DNA from: Candidatus Onthocola gallistercoris | GTDB taxonomy: Bacteria > Bacillota > Clostridia > Lachnospirales > Lachnospiraceae | Length of the DNA: 64,000 nt | Reading direction: 5' to 3' | Assembly: GCA_018715345.1 (NCBI GenBank) | Contig: DVLT01000046.1 | Span: 62,001-126,000 of the forward strand | Shown: positions 9,195 through 18,798 of the stretch, piece by piece | Position numbering within the stretch: position 1 is the stretch's first letter | Layout: each line of letters opens with the position of its first letter | Translations under genes and position numbers: made by a program | Notes under the pieces: model-generated | The model's input: only the letters and a program-made list of their open reading frames with translations | Told to the model about the DNA's origin: nothing | Databases searched by the model: none

Positions 9195-10802
9195 ATGAAG
9201 AAAAAACTCGCTTTACTCATGTGTCTTGCGTTGTTGGCAACATCTGTGATCGGATGTAGCAGCGGCAGTGGCGAGACAACATCCGGCAGCGACACAACAG
9301 CAGCCGGAGAGACGACAGCAGCAGCCGATGATGGCAGCATACCTGCACATAAGGACACGTTGATCATCGGTACAGACGTTGATATCAACAACCTTGATCT
9401 GCAGGCTCAGCAGGACCAGATCAATAATATCGTCCTGAAGAACACCCATCAGGCTCTGGTATGGTTCACCAACGAAGGTGAGTTTGAACCGGGCTTGGCT
9501 ACAAGCTGGGAATTCGTAGATGATACACATATCAAGTTCACGCTTCGTGACGATGTGTACTTCAACGATGGAAACAAGACTCCGATGACAGCGGAAGACG
9601 TTAAGTTCACGCTCGACATGGCTATGGAAAGCGTATCCGCTCCGAACCTGACAGGTTATGTTTCCTGTACAGTTGACAGCGACTATGAGTTCACCATCGA
9701 GATCGAATCCTACAACAACGAGTTCGTTCAGTCTCTGGCTTCCCAGAACCTGGCTATCCAGTCCAAGAAAGCTTATGAGGATGGCGTAGAAGATCCGTAC
9801 TACATTGGTACTGGTCCTTACAAATTCGACTCCTGGGTACAGGGCGAATATTGCCGTCTGACTAAGGTTGACGATTACTGGGGCGCTACCACAGAAGAAG
9901 AAGTTCCCGATTGGGCTGCTCCTGGTGTGGCTGAGACCATCGACTTCAAACCTTATGTTGAGGCTTCCTCCCGTGTAATCGCATTACAGGCTGGCGAGAT
10001 CGACGTTTGTGTAAACCCGCCGATCAACGAACTGTCCTTCCTGGAAGGCGATGACAACATCACTGTTTACGAACAGGCTGGTTCCAGATTGTTCTACTTC
10101 GCATTCAACGTAACAAAGGAACCGTGGGACAATCAGACACTTCGTCAGGCTGTTGCCTGCGCGATCGACAGAGACGCCGTTCTTCAGGCAGCTGTTGAAG
10201 GCAAAGGTACTTTACAGACAACGATCCTTAACCGTGGTCTGTGGGGATTCTATGATGACATGGAAGGCTTTGACTATGATGTAGAAAGAGCAAAAGAACT
10301 TATGGCTGAAGCAGGTTATCCGGATGGCGGCATCACCACCACTCTGACCTATGCAAACAGTTCACCGTACGAATCCATCGCAACTGTTATCCAGGCCAAC
10401 CTGGCAGAGATCGGTATCACTGTAACATTGTCACCCTGTGAAGATGCTACTCTGAAATCCACTTGTGTAAACGGCGATCAGGAACTGTTCCTGTGGAGAT
10501 GGAATGAGGATTCCAAGGTTGACTTTGTATATCGTGACCTGTTCTACACAGGTTCCGGTTCCAACTACCACCACTACAGCGATCCGCATGCTGATGAGCT
10601 GACAGATTTGGTTGCTACAGAAAAAGATCCTGACAAACGTCTTGAGTACGCTCAGGAACTTCAGACATACTTGGTAGATGCTTGTCCGCAGGTTCCGCTG
10701 TACATAGCTAACCTGGTTATTGCTTACAACAGCAACTTACAGGGTCAGTACTTCTACGGCGGCGGCAACCACTACTGGGCACACGCTTACATTGCTGAAT
10801 AA
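9195..10802 (+). CDS. Peptide ABC transporter substrate-binding lipoprotein
   Basis: 535 residues, usual for SBP_bac_5 family (DppA/OppA) proteins. A lipoprotein signal peptide ends in the lipobox VIGC with Cys21 as lipid-attachment site, followed by a Ser/Gly/Thr/Ala linker to about residue 45. Core motifs include VWFTNEGEFEPGLATSWE, FTLRDDVYFNDG, TPMTAEDVKFT and YIGTGPYKF. It binds peptides or similar ligands outside the membrane and hands them to the permeases encoded next. The frl genes facing this operon make Amadori compounds or glycated peptides possible ligands, an inference only. A hairpin after the gene probably lowers downstream expression relative to this protein. Confidence 0.92.
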   Translation: MKKKLALLMCLALLATSVIGCSSGSGETTSGSDTTAAGETTAAADDGSIPAHKDTLIIGTDVDINNLDLQAQQDQINNIVLKNTHQALVWFTNEGEFEPGLATSWEFVDDTHIKFTLRDDVYFNDGNKTPMTAEDVKFTLDMAMESVSAPNLTGYVSCTVDSDYEFTIEIESYNNEFVQSLASQNLAIQSKKAYEDGVEDPYYIGTGPYKFDSWVQGEYCRLTKVDDYWGATTEEEVPDWAAPGVAETIDFKPYVEASSRVIALQAGEIDVCVNPPINELSFLEGDDNITVYEQAGSRLFYFAFNVTKEPWDNQTLRQAVACAIDRDAVLQAAVEGKGTLQTTILNRGLWGFYDDMEGFDYDVERAKELMAEAGYPDGGITTTLTYANSSPYESIATVIQANLAEIGITVTLSPCEDATLKSTCVNGDQELFLWRWNEDSKVDFVYRDLFYTGSGSNYHHYSDPHADELTDLVATEKDPDKRLEYAQELQTYLVDACPQVPLYIANLVIAYNSNLQGQYFYGGGNHYWAHAYIAE

Positions 10803-10874
10803 GACGACAATACACTGACAGAGTTGTTTGTGATGCTTGAATAGTAAATCAAAAGTTATTCTGTCTGGAACAGG

Positions 10875-10907
10875 TTTGCGGGCGGTAACAAGCCCGCAAA
10901 TTTGTTT
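10875..10907 (+). terminator. Attenuating hairpin between binding protein and permease genes
   Basis: TTTGCGGGC (10875-10883) pairs perfectly with GCCCGCAAA (10892-10900), followed by TTTGTTT. Such hairpins after binding-protein genes often give more binding protein than permease. Confidence 0.7.
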
Positions 10908-10973
10908 CTAGGACATTATTCCAGTTATTGGCAGACGGCAACTGTTCATAAAAGAATAGGAGTGTATAACAAT

Positions 10974-11909
10974 ATGATCAAATACATAGTAAAACGTTTG
11001 CTCCAGCTGATTCCGGTTATTTTAGTCACATCATTCCTTATTTACTGGGCGATGAACCTGACCAGCGGCGACCCCGCGCTTCTGATCGCTGGTGACAAGG
11101 CGACTCCGGAAATGTTAGAGCAGATCCGTGAAGAAAAGGGACTGAACGATCCGTTCCTTGTTCGTTATGGCAGATATATGCTCGGTATGATCCAGGGCGA
11201 TATGGGTGAATCCTATATCACAGGCAAAGACGTATTCCAGACATTCATGGAAACGCTTCCGAACACGCTGATGTTAGGCGGCGCGGCCGTACTTATCGCG
11301 GTCATCATCGCTTTGCCTCTGGGTATCTATACAGCGATCCATCAAAGTACCTGGAAAGATAACGTGGGCATGGTCTTCGCCCTTTTCGGAACAGCGATGC
11401 CCAACTTCTGGCTCGGCCTTATGCTCATCCTGCTTTTCTCCCTGAAACTGGGCTGGTTCCCGTCCGGCGGTAAAGCAGGCTTTTCAAGCGTTGTCCTTCC
11501 GGCTGTCACAGTAGGTTATGGACTCGCCGCGCTGATCATGCGTACGACCCGTTCCTCCATGCTTGACGTTATCCGTCAGGACTATATGACGACTGCCCGG
11601 GCCAAAGGATGTTCCGAACGTCAGGTCATCTTCAGACATGGCCTGAAGAACGCGCTTATCCCGATCATCACCGCGATCGGTATGCAGATCAGTATGATCA
11701 TGACCGGTTCCGTTCTGGCCGAGACCGTATTCTCCTGGCCAGGTATCGGTCGTCTCGTAAACGATTCTATCGCGCGGCGCGATAATGAAATGGTTACCGG
11801 CGCGATCATCATGTGCAGTATCTGTATGTGTCTGATCAACCTGGTCGTTGACCTTGTTTACGCATTCTTTGATCCGCGTATCAAAGCACAGTACGCTAAG
11901 AAGGGGTGA
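10974..11909 (+). CDS. Peptide ABC transporter permease, DppB/OppB family
   Basis: 311 residues with about six membrane helices. It starts with the family pattern MIKYIVKRLLQLIPVI and carries the cytoplasmic EAA loop that contacts the ATPases (DYMTTARAKGCSERQVIFRH, about residues 202-221). ATG 10974 is chosen over upstream in-frame codons because AGGAG lies at 10958-10962 and the family N-terminus begins here. It forms the membrane channel with the next permease, 7 bases downstream. Confidence 0.93.
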   Translation: MIKYIVKRLLQLIPVILVTSFLIYWAMNLTSGDPALLIAGDKATPEMLEQIREEKGLNDPFLVRYGRYMLGMIQGDMGESYITGKDVFQTFMETLPNTLMLGGAAVLIAVIIALPLGIYTAIHQSTWKDNVGMVFALFGTAMPNFWLGLMLILLFSLKLGWFPSGGKAGFSSVVLPAVTVGYGLAALIMRTTRSSMLDVIRQDYMTTARAKGCSERQVIFRHGLKNALIPIITAIGMQISMIMTGSVLAETVFSWPGIGRLVNDSIARRDNEMVTGAIIMCSICMCLINLVVDLVYAFFDPRIKAQYAKKG

Positions 11910-11916
11910 TTGAGAG

Positions 11917-12813
11917 ATGGCAAAAAATACAAAAGCAGTTGCAGCAGGTAATGATGTTATTAAGAGCCGTTCTCAATTCGGAGAAGTATTCCATCGGCTT
12001 CTGAAGAATAAAGGCGCGGTCATTGGTATGATCTTCCTTCTCGTTTTGGTGATCATAGCGCTCATCAGCCCGCTTGCCTTTGATTATGAGACACAGGTTA
12101 TCGGCCAGAATATGGCAGATCGTCTGCAGGGACCGAGCGCAGCCCATTGGTTTGGTACAGATGAATTTGGCCGTGACTTGTTTGCCCGTATCATGTGGGG
12201 CAGCAGATACTCCCTGATCATCGGTTTCGGCGCCGTTACCATCGGCCTCGTAGTCGGTACGATTCTTGGCGCCATCGCCGGGTTCAAAGGCGGTATCTGG
12301 GACCAGCTGATCATGCGTTTCATCGATATTTTCTATTCTATCCCGAACATCATGATCGCGGTTGTTATCGTATCTGTTCTCGGAACAAGTACAGTGAACC
12401 TTGTTATCGCGCTTTCCTTCTCGGCGGCGACCGGCTTCTGCCGGGTTGTGCGGGCGGCCGTTATGACTGTCCGTGACCAGGAATATGTTGAGTCTTCTTA
12501 TGCCATGGGCCTTCCCACATGGAAGATCATCGCGAAGCATATCCTTCCCAACTGTCTGTCTCCGATCATCGTTCAGTATACGCTGCAGGTAGGTACAACG
12601 ATCATTTCCGCATCTTCACTGAGTTTCCTTGGTATCGGTGTTCCCGCGCCGGCTCCGGAGTGGGGCGCCCTGCTGTCCGGCGGACGGAGCCGTATGCGTG
12701 ACGCAAGTTATCTCTGCGTCCTTCCCGGTCTCGCGATCCTCTTTACAGTACTTGCGCTGAACTTACTTGGCGATGGTTTACGTGACGCCCTTGATCCAAA
12801 GCTTAAGAAATAG
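11917..12813 (+). CDS. Peptide ABC transporter permease, DppC/OppC family
   Basis: 298 residues. An N-terminal cytoplasmic segment and first helix (about 31-50, MIFLLVLVIIALISPLAF) precede a periplasmic-type loop with HWFGTDEFGRDLFARI, a hallmark of OppC/DppC. The EAA loop is EYVESSYAMGLPTWKIIAKH. The C-terminus LLGDGLRDALDPK is typical. It pairs with the preceding permease. The next gene starts 12 bases after its stop codon. Confidence 0.93.
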   Translation: MAKNTKAVAAGNDVIKSRSQFGEVFHRLLKNKGAVIGMIFLLVLVIIALISPLAFDYETQVIGQNMADRLQGPSAAHWFGTDEFGRDLFARIMWGSRYSLIIGFGAVTIGLVVGTILGAIAGFKGGIWDQLIMRFIDIFYSIPNIMIAVVIVSVLGTSTVNLVIALSFSAATGFCRVVRAAVMTVRDQEYVESSYAMGLPTWKIIAKHILPNCLSPIIVQYTLQVGTTIISASSLSFLGIGVPAPAPEWGALLSGGRSRMRDASYLCVLPGLAILFTVLALNLLGDGLRDALDPKLKK

Positions 12814-12825
12814 GTGGTAGAAAAT

Positions 12826-13839
12826 ATGGCAGATTTAGTTCTTGATATAAAGGATTTAGTTGTTCATTACGAGACAGAAGATGCCGATGTCCATGCGGTC
12901 AACGGTATCAGCTTCCAGCTGGGTAAACAGACGACGCTTGGTCTGGTTGGCGAGACAGGCGCGGGCAAGACAACGACCGCCCTTTCCATCCTGAACCTGG
13001 TGCCCAATCCTCCGGGAAAGATCAAAAGCGGAAGCATCGTACTGGACGGAGTAGATGTATTGAAGTTATCACAGGAAGAACTGGAAAAAGTCCGTGGTAA
13101 TGATGTGGCAATGATCTTCCAGGATCCCATGACCGCTTTGAACCCGGTTATGACGGTTGGAGAACAGATTGCTGAAAGTGTTGAGCTCCATGAGAAGCTG
13201 TCCAAACAGGAAGCTATGGAGCGTGCAAAAGAAATGCTTGAACTGGTTGGTATCGCCGAGAACCGGGCTTACGATTATCCCCATCAGTTCTCCGGCGGTA
13301 TGAAACAGCGTGTGGTTATCGCCATCGCGCTGGCATGTAATCCGAAGCTGCTCATCGCCGACGAACCGACAACGGCTCTGGACGTTACGATCCAGGCTCA
13401 GGTTCTTGAGCTTATGAAAAATCTTATCCGTGAATACGATATGTCCATGATCCTCATCACCCATGACCTGGGCGTTGTTGCCGAGATCTGTGATGACGTG
13501 GCCGTTGTTTACGCCGGACGTATCGTTGAGATCGGTACGGCAGATGATATATTCAATCATACCCATCATCCGTACACGGAAGGTCTGTTCGATTCTCTCC
13601 CCAACCTGAAGGAAAGAGGAGAGGAACTTCAGCCCATCAAAGGTTTGATGCCCGACCCGTCCAACCTGCCGCCGGGATGTTCTTTCGCTCCCCGGTGTCC
13701 GTACGCGACAGATGCCTGCTCAAAGAAAGTTCCTCAACTTCGTCCGGTCGGCGGAACGAGCAGCTCGAAACATATGGTTGCCTGCGACGCGTACGATGAT
13801 CCGAAATTCTGCTTAAGGAGGAACAAAGATGGCAAATAA
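12826..13839 (+). CDS. Peptide ABC transporter ATPase, DppD/OppD family
   Basis: 337 residues. Walker [10 protein letters not shown] (about 42-50), Q-loop FQDPMTAL, signature FSGGMKQRV, Walker [15 protein letters not shown] (about 180) and the switch histidine in LITHDLGVV are all present. The C-terminal oligopeptide/dipeptide domain shows [20 protein letters not shown] with its cysteines. It powers import together with the following ATPase. ATG 12826 is used rather than GTG 12814, which directly abuts the previous stop; TAGGTGG serves as ribosome binding site. The 3' end overlaps the next gene by 11 bases, which suggests translational coupling. Confidence 0.93.
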   Translation: MADLVLDIKDLVVHYETEDADVHAVNGISFQLGKQTTLGLVGETGAGKTTTALSILNLVPNPPGKIKSGSIVLDGVDVLKLSQEELEKVRGNDVAMIFQDPMTALNPVMTVGEQIAESVELHEKLSKQEAMERAKEMLELVGIAENRAYDYPHQFSGGMKQRVVIAIALACNPKLLIADEPTTALDVTIQAQVLELMKNLIREYDMSMILITHDLGVVAEICDDVAVVYAGRIVEIGTADDIFNHTHHPYTEGLFDSLPNLKERGEELQPIKGLMPDPSNLPPGCSFAPRCPYATDACSKKVPQLRPVGGTSSSKHMVACDAYDDPKFCLRRNKDGK

Positions 13840-14800
13840 GATAATTCTTGAAGTAGATAATCTGACAAAGTACTTTAATACTCCTGGCGGACTTCTTCAC
13901 GCGGTCGATGGTATCAGCTTTAAGCTTGAAGAAGGAAAGACTCTGGGCGTTGTAGGTGAGTCCGGCTGCGGTAAATCCACCACGGGCCGTACCATCCTGA
14001 AACTGCTCCAGCCCACATCCGGAAAGATCATCTTTGACGGCGAGGATATCACAAGCTACGGTATGAAGAAGATGAGACGTCTGCGTCAGGAAATGCAGAT
14101 GATCTTCCAGGACCCGTTCTCCTCTCTGGACCCGAGACAGAACGTTATGCAGCTGATCAGTGAGCCGATCATCGAGCACAAGCTTCTGAAAGGCCGCGCG
14201 GCGATCGAAAAACGTACAAGAGAACTGATGGACATCGTAGGTCTGGCTCAGAGATATGTTAATGTATATCCCCATGAGTTGGACGGCGGACGCCGTCAGA
14301 GGATCGGTATCGCCAGAGCCCTGGCGGTAGACCCGAAACTGATCGTCTGCGACGAGCCGGTATCCGCTCTGGATGTATCCATTCAGGCGCAGGTACTGAA
14401 CCTTCTGAAAGAACTGCAGCGTGAATACGGTCTGACCTATATCTTCATCACCCATGACCTTTCCGTTGTTAAATACTTCTCAGATGATATCGCGGTTATG
14501 TATCTTGGACAGATGGTTGAGAAGGCGCCTTCCGACCTGCTGTTCCAGAAACCGACCCATCCCTATACCAAAGCGCTGCTTTCCGCTATTCCGATCCCGA
14601 CAGTCGGAAAAGAAAGACCGCAGCGGCAGCTGATCAAAGGTGAGATCACGTCTCCGGTCAACCTTCCGGACGAATGCCGTTTCAACAAACGTTGTGATTT
14701 CGCCCATGATATCTGCAAGAAGGGCAATCCGTCCCTGAAAGAGATCGCTCCGGGCCATTTCGTCGCATGTTCACGAGTAGACGAGCTCATGGACAAATAA
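13829..14800 (+). CDS. Peptide ABC transporter ATPase, DppF/OppF family
   Basis: 323 residues. Walker [10 protein letters not shown] (about 45-53), Q-loop [11 protein letters not shown], Walker [15 protein letters not shown] (about 171) and FITHDLSVV are intact. The signature, normally LSGGQ, reads LDGGRRQRI here (about 151), with Ser replaced by Asp and Gln by Arg. The C-terminal domain has [21 protein letters not shown] upstream lies inside the end of the previous gene. Both ATPases are needed as a heterodimer in this transporter class; the altered signature may make one of the two composite ATP sites degenerate (inference). Confidence 0.93.
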   Translation: MANKIILEVDNLTKYFNTPGGLLHAVDGISFKLEEGKTLGVVGESGCGKSTTGRTILKLLQPTSGKIIFDGEDITSYGMKKMRRLRQEMQMIFQDPFSSLDPRQNVMQLISEPIIEHKLLKGRAAIEKRTRELMDIVGLAQRYVNVYPHELDGGRRQRIGIARALAVDPKLIVCDEPVSALDVSIQAQVLNLLKELQREYGLTYIFITHDLSVVKYFSDDIAVMYLGQMVEKAPSDLLFQKPTHPYTKALLSAIPIPTVGKERPQRQLIKGEITSPVNLPDECRFNKRCDFAHDICKKGNPSLKEIAPGHFVACSRVDELMDK

Positions 14801-14891
14801 TAGGCTGAGACTGGAAATGTGTGAATGACTCCGGTTTTGGAGCATTCCGGCGACAGTCTTGTAATCACTTTATCAAGGAGGTTTTTATAAG

Positions 14892-15716
14892 ATGTTCAAC
14901 TCAATTTCCATGACCCAAATGGCGGCATCCATCGCGAAAGCTCTGGGTGTGGAGGCTCCAAAACTGGCCAGAGAGCCAATCCCGCAGGTAGAAAAGCTGA
15001 TCGAGAACACCTGCGGTAAACCGGTGGTGGACCGGATTATGATCTACAATCCGGATGCTATAGGTATGTGGTTATACCAGAAGTACACCAAAGAGTTTGC
15101 ACCTGTTATGGAACGTACTCAGTTAGCAGTACCTGTAGCAACGGTCATGCCGTCAGTCACGCCGGTGTGTTTCGGTTCGATGTATACAGGGGCATTTCCT
15201 GAAGAGCACGGTATCATGAAATATGAAAAACCGGTCATCAAGATCGATACATTGTTTGACGCCATGGTAAGAGCCGGCAAGAAGGTGGCGCTCGTGGCTG
15301 ACGATGATTCCAGTATGTCCATGATCTTCAAAGAACGTGATATTGACTATTATATTATGCCGTATGATGGTGAATGTGTTGAAAAGGGACTTGAACTGAT
15401 CAAAGAAGATAAATATGATATGGTCATTGTCTACAATATGGAATATGATGACTGTATGCATGATACAGTTCCGGAATCCGATGTATCTCTTGCGGCAATG
15501 AAACATCATATTGATGCGTTCGCAAAACTGGTTGATGCCGTGAAAGAAAACTGGGCTTCTCATGATACATTGGTATGCTGGGCAACAGACCATGGCATCC
15601 ATGTGGAAGGGAATCCCCAGAGCGAATATTATACCCATGGCAATCATGGCGATTATATTCCAGAAGATATTAATATCATGCACTTTTATGGTACTTGTCC
15701 GAAGAAGGATAGATGA
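14892..15716 (+). CDS. Alkaline phosphatase superfamily protein (phosphodiesterase/PglZ-like)
   Basis: 274 residues, no signal peptide seen, so probably cytoplasmic. It belongs to the alkaline phosphatase/nucleotide pyrophosphatase fold. MIYNPDAIGMWLYQKY opens the core, VTPVCFGSMYTG is the likely nucleophile region, and a C-terminal metal-ligand motif WATDHGIHVEGN is followed by HGNHGDY. The substrate is unknown. It is the last gene of the peptide-transporter operon, 91 bases after the ATPase gene with an AAGGAGG site, and it converges on the frl/deoR genes. Its position suggests it acts on an imported compound or on its phosphorylated product, but the sequence does not show this. Confidence 0.75.
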   Translation: MFNSISMTQMAASIAKALGVEAPKLAREPIPQVEKLIENTCGKPVVDRIMIYNPDAIGMWLYQKYTKEFAPVMERTQLAVPVATVMPSVTPVCFGSMYTGAFPEEHGIMKYEKPVIKIDTLFDAMVRAGKKVALVADDDSSMSMIFKERDIDYYIMPYDGECVEKGLELIKEDKYDMVIVYNMEYDDCMHDTVPESDVSLAAMKHHIDAFAKLVDAVKENWASHDTLVCWATDHGIHVEGNPQSEYYTHGNHGDYIPEDINIMHFYGTCPKKDR

Positions 15717-15739
15717 TAAAAGTCAGATAGTTTAGAACA

Positions 15740-15779
15740 AAAACCGCCGTTCTCAGGGAGAGCTGAGAGCGGCGGTTTT
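15740..15779. terminator. Bidirectional terminator between phosphatase gene and deoR
   Basis: A 17-bp stem (15740-15756 with 15763-15779, one wobble) has A and T runs at its two ends. It can stop the plus-strand operon and the minus-strand deoR transcript. Confidence 0.92.
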
Positions 15780-15830
15780 GATTTCATGGAAAAATATGCG
15801 GATCGTATCCCCCGATTTTTATTAAAGATC

Positions 15831-16595
15831 TTAGACGATGATCAGACGGGGAATCTGTTCTTCGATCAGCTGTTTAGCCTCTGGAGCGATCCCTCTATCT
15901 GTGATCAAAGTATGGACAAGGGAAAAGGGGGCTGCGAGCATAAAAGCTTTATTGGACAATTTGCTGCTGTCACAGACAATGACTGTTTCATGGGAGGACT
16001 CGATAACCCGCTCAATGAGAGGGACTTCATCATCATTATCCATATAACAGCCCACCGTTGGATCCACCGCATCCATGCCGATAAAAGCACGATCGATCTT
16101 GATCTTCCGCACATAGTCCTCGGCGGCATAACCACGGAGTGTATAATAGTTTTTACGGAGTTTTCCGCCGGTGACAGTGACGTCTATATTTTTGATAAAA
16201 GTGGAATCAGCGGCCACCAGCAGATCATTTGTGATCAGATTCAGTGAAGATAAACCGTCCAAATAGGGAAGCATGGCCCGAGTGGTTGTACCGGCAGAAA
16301 TGAATACCGTTTCGCCGGCAGTGATCAGAGAAGCAGCAGCTTGGGCAATGTCATTTTTTTCAGTCGTATGGCTGTTTTTTTTGCCTTTATAGGATGGAAC
16401 AGCAGTCGTATCATCCATGATCAGAGATACGCCGCCCCGTGCCGCAGCGATCCGGCCCTGCTGTTGCAATTCGATAAAATCTCTGCGGACAGTGGCTTTG
16501 GATACGCCTAGGTAATCCATGATCTCACGATTGCTGGCAAAATGGCGGTGTTTCAAGTATTCCATGATTTTAGCGAAACGTTCTTCTTTGATCAA
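15831..16595 (-). CDS. DeoR family transcriptional regulator of the frl locus
   Basis: 254 residues, normal length. The N-terminal winged helix-turn-helix (about 6-55) has SNREIMDYLGVSKATVRRDF. The DeoR sensor domain follows, with ISAGTTTRAMLPYL (phosphosugar-binding loop), NLITNDLLVAADS and VTGGKLRKNYYTLRG. These regulators are usually sugar-phosphate-responsive repressors of the adjacent operon. The start is TTG at 16595, with AGGAAG about 8 bases upstream; no ATG in frame fits the family N-terminus. It is transcribed with or just after frlB-frlD. The inverted repeat near 18755-18791 at the frl promoter is a plausible operator. Confidence 0.9.
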   Translation of the reverse strand: MIKEERFAKIMEYLKHRHFASNREIMDYLGVSKATVRRDFIELQQQGRIAAARGGVSLIMDDTTAVPSYKGKKNSHTTEKNDIAQAAASLITAGETVFISAGTTTRAMLPYLDGLSSLNLITNDLLVAADSTFIKNIDVTVTGGKLRKNYYTLRGYAAEDYVRKIKIDRAFIGMDAVDPTVGCYMDNDDEVPLIERVIESSHETVIVCDSSKLSNKAFMLAAPFSLVHTLITDRGIAPEAKQLIEEQIPRLIIV

Positions 16596-16657
16596 AATTT
16601 ATCTTCCTTTCTGAAAAAGCTTTGGATCGCGCTTAAACTTGGTCCACAGCGCAAATT

Positions 16658-16681
16658 AAGCTGATGCGTCAGCATCAGCTT
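16658..16681 (-). terminator. Hairpin between frlD and deoR
   Basis: A perfect 10-bp stem, AAGCTGATGC with GCATCAGCTT, and a 4-base loop. On the minus strand it is followed by AATTTGCG, a poor T run. It may only reduce read-through into deoR. Confidence 0.55.
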
Positions 16682-16700
16682 AGTATGCAGCCATTAATGT

Positions 16701-17609
16701 TCAGTCAAGGATGGCTGCCTCATGTCCAAAAGCTCCAGGAAGCATGCAGGTTTTTCTGGCCAGCAGATTGCCGACACACATGCTTTGGAGAATAAGAGAA
16801 GAGAAGTAGTCCTCTTCATCGTCCGATGCTGTCAGTTGTACAGGCGTCTGTGCGGACAATTCCCGGTATATTTTCCGCCCTTGCATATAAGATGTGATGA
16901 AACCGGTGATAAAAGAATCTCCGGCGCCCAGAGTATCTGCGATCAGTCCGTCCGGGTTGTAAGGCGGCTTAGTATAAAAATGTCTGCCGTCATAGACGAT
17001 GGCGCCCCGTTCGCCGATGGTGGAAATAGCCATAAAGCATCCCAAGGATACGGCAAGTTTCAGGTACGCTTTAAGATCATCTTCCGACAGGTCTTTGCCG
17101 GACAAGAAAGCAATCTGGACAAACGGACATATACGTCGAAGGACAGCTTCATCCCATTCGTCGGAGAAGTCATAAAGGACAGGAACTCCAGTGGACTGGA
17201 TCAGGGGAAGCTGGTCATCTATAAAGCTGTAGCAGCTTGTATGTACCAGATCAAAAGTACGTATGTGATCCAGCCGCTCAGGCGTCAGCTGCAAAGGCGT
17301 TGCCTTAACACTTCCGCAGTCGTTGTCATCGGTGATGATCCGATCGCCATTTACGATGCGGGTGGTGGAACGGCCGGTTTCACCGCCAGGAATGACTGGA
17401 GACATGGATACATCCACCCCTTCTGCCATCAGACTTTGACGGACCAAAATGCCTTCCGCATCATTGGCCAAAACCCCCATATAGGCGCTCTCATAACCCA
17501 ACTGTCGGGCATAGACAGCGAAATTCACACAGTTGCCGCCTGGATACATGACCTTTTTATGAAGATAACGGTCGACGACATTGTCGCCGACCCCTATAAC
17601 ACGCAGCAT
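16701..17609 (-). CDS. frlD: PfkB family sugar kinase, fructoselysine 6-kinase-like
   Basis: 302 residues. It has the PfkB/ribokinase fold: an N-terminal VIGVGDNVVDRYL strand, the YPGGNCVNFAVYARQLG substrate-binding block, and the signature DTLGAGDSFITGF with the catalytic Asp. FrlD phosphorylates fructoselysine at C6. This assignment rests on the partner gene upstream, which encodes an FrlB-like deglycase, and on the FrlD-like YPGGN pattern. ATG 17609 with AAGGAGG upstream is preferred to longer starts. It follows frlB after 20 bases. Other Amadori compounds such as fructoseasparagine or glucoselysine are possible substrates; no asparaginase gene is present. Confidence 0.8.
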   Translation of the reverse strand: MLRVIGVGDNVVDRYLHKKVMYPGGNCVNFAVYARQLGYESAYMGVLANDAEGILVRQSLMAEGVDVSMSPVIPGGETGRSTTRIVNGDRIITDDNDCGSVKATPLQLTPERLDHIRTFDLVHTSCYSFIDDQLPLIQSTGVPVLYDFSDEWDEAVLRRICPFVQIAFLSGKDLSEDDLKAYLKLAVSLGCFMAISTIGERGAIVYDGRHFYTKPPYNPDGLIADTLGAGDSFITGFITSYMQGRKIYRELSAQTPVQLTASDDEEDYFSSLILQSMCVGNLLARKTCMLPGAFGHEAAILD

Positions 17610-17629
17610 ATATTTGCCTCCTTGACGGA

Positions 17630-18658
17630 TCAATAATCCATCTGACGATAGTAACGACGGGCTGTAAGCGGATGATTCCGTTCTTTTTCAAGATGGCAGC
17701 TCAACCGTTCTGTGATGGCATAAGTAACCAGCGGAGAAACGATGGCGCGGAACTGTTTTTCTGAGAAGGGCAGTTCCACCTCAGCTGTATCAAATACGCT
17801 GATATGAGGTGTGATATTTTTGACAAATTTCATGACCCGATCCATAAGCGGCCGTGTTTCATCGTCGCCGTAGAAGAGGATCATACTTGTATCTTTCTCA
17901 CAGATCTCAAGAAGTCCGTGGAAAAATTCGGCAGCATGGATGGATTGGGCTTTAACCCACTGCATTTCTTCCAGAACACACATGGCATAATCATAAGCTT
18001 CGCCCCACAGCATACCGGAACCTACCACCATGTGATAATCCAGATCTTTGATGTCTGCCGCCATGGCAGCGCATTTATCATCATAAAGCTCTTTTGCTTT
18101 GACAAGATAGCCTGTCAGTGACTGGTATTCGGAAGCAAACTGATCGTATTCCGGAAAATCTCCGGCATTTTTAAGGAAACGTCCCACGACAAAGTTCAGA
18201 TATGTATAGATGGCTTCGCACAGACAATCATCCTCAGCAAAGCTGTAAAATTTGTAGTCGGCATATTCACATACCGGTGTATTGTCGTTGGAAACATAGA
18301 CAAAGGTACGGGCGCCGGCTTCTTTACAGTATTTCGCAGCAGCAACGATTTCTTTAGTATTTCCGCTACGGGTGGCAAAGATGCAAATGGAATCCTTTGA
18401 AAATCTTTTATGCCCTGCGGCCAGAAATTCGGCAGCGATCATGCTGTATGCTTCAACCTTGGATGTGGTCGTATCCAGCCAGTATTTCATGGGAAGTGTA
18501 TGGGCATAGGTTCCGCCGCAGCCGATAAAGAAAAGGTTGGAGTAGCCCTCCTCACATACTTTATCCACTGCGTTTTCGATCTCCGGTCTTAACGCGATCG
18601 CATCATTGACAACTTTTTCGTAGCGAGGAATGTCGAAATTGTAGATCATTGTTTTCAT
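17630..18658 (-). CDS. frlB: SIS-domain deglycase, fructoselysine-6-phosphate deglycase-like
   Basis: 342 residues. Two SIS (sugar isomerase) domains are present. The first shows FFIGCGGTYAHTLP and FATRSGNTKEIV; the second has HAAEFFHGLLEICEKDTSMI. The C-terminus HPLTARRYYRQMDY closely follows the FrlB pattern. The enzyme family cleaves fructoselysine 6-phosphate to lysine and glucose 6-phosphate. It is the first gene of a minus-strand operon followed by frlD and then deoR. Its promoter lies at about 18799-18827, with a leader hairpin before the start codon. The exact amino acid partner of the sugar is not determined by the sequence. Confidence 0.83.
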   Translation of the reverse strand: MKTMIYNFDIPRYEKVVNDAIALRPEIENAVDKVCEEGYSNLFFIGCGGTYAHTLPMKYWLDTTTSKVEAYSMIAAEFLAAGHKRFSKDSICIFATRSGNTKEIVAAAKYCKEAGARTFVYVSNDNTPVCEYADYKFYSFAEDDCLCEAIYTYLNFVVGRFLKNAGDFPEYDQFASEYQSLTGYLVKAKELYDDKCAAMAADIKDLDYHMVVGSGMLWGEAYDYAMCVLEEMQWVKAQSIHAAEFFHGLLEICEKDTSMILFYGDDETRPLMDRVMKFVKNITPHISVFDTAEVELPFSEKQFRAIVSPLVTYAITERLSCHLEKERNHPLTARRYYRQMDY

Positions 18659-18698
18659 CCTTTCTTAGTGGTCCGTTTGATATTCATATTAAAAGGCA

Positions 18699-18743
18699 CT
18701 TAGGCCGACATAACGGTTGTTGGGGGGAGTATGCCGGCCTAAG
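18699..18743 (-). promoter_or_regulatory. Terminator-like hairpin in the frlB leader / end of parC
   Basis: A 14-bp inverted repeat (18699-18712 with 18730-18743, one mismatch) flanks a 17-base loop. On the minus strand TGCCTTTT follows. It lies downstream of both parC and the predicted frl promoter, so it may be the parC terminator, a leader attenuator, or both. Confidence 0.6.
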
Positions 18744-18754
18744 GAGATTAGGTC

Positions 18755-18791
18755 CATAGAGAACCGATATGAAACATATTGATTCTCTATG
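18755..18791 (-). promoter_or_regulatory. Inverted repeat, candidate operator of the frl operon
   Basis: CATAGAGAA (18755-18763) and TTCTCTATG (18783-18791) form a perfect 9-bp inverted repeat with 19 bases between. It begins at the predicted transcription start just below the -10 box. This is a sensible site for the linked DeoR repressor. Confidence 0.55.
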
Positions 18792-18798
18792 CACCTCT

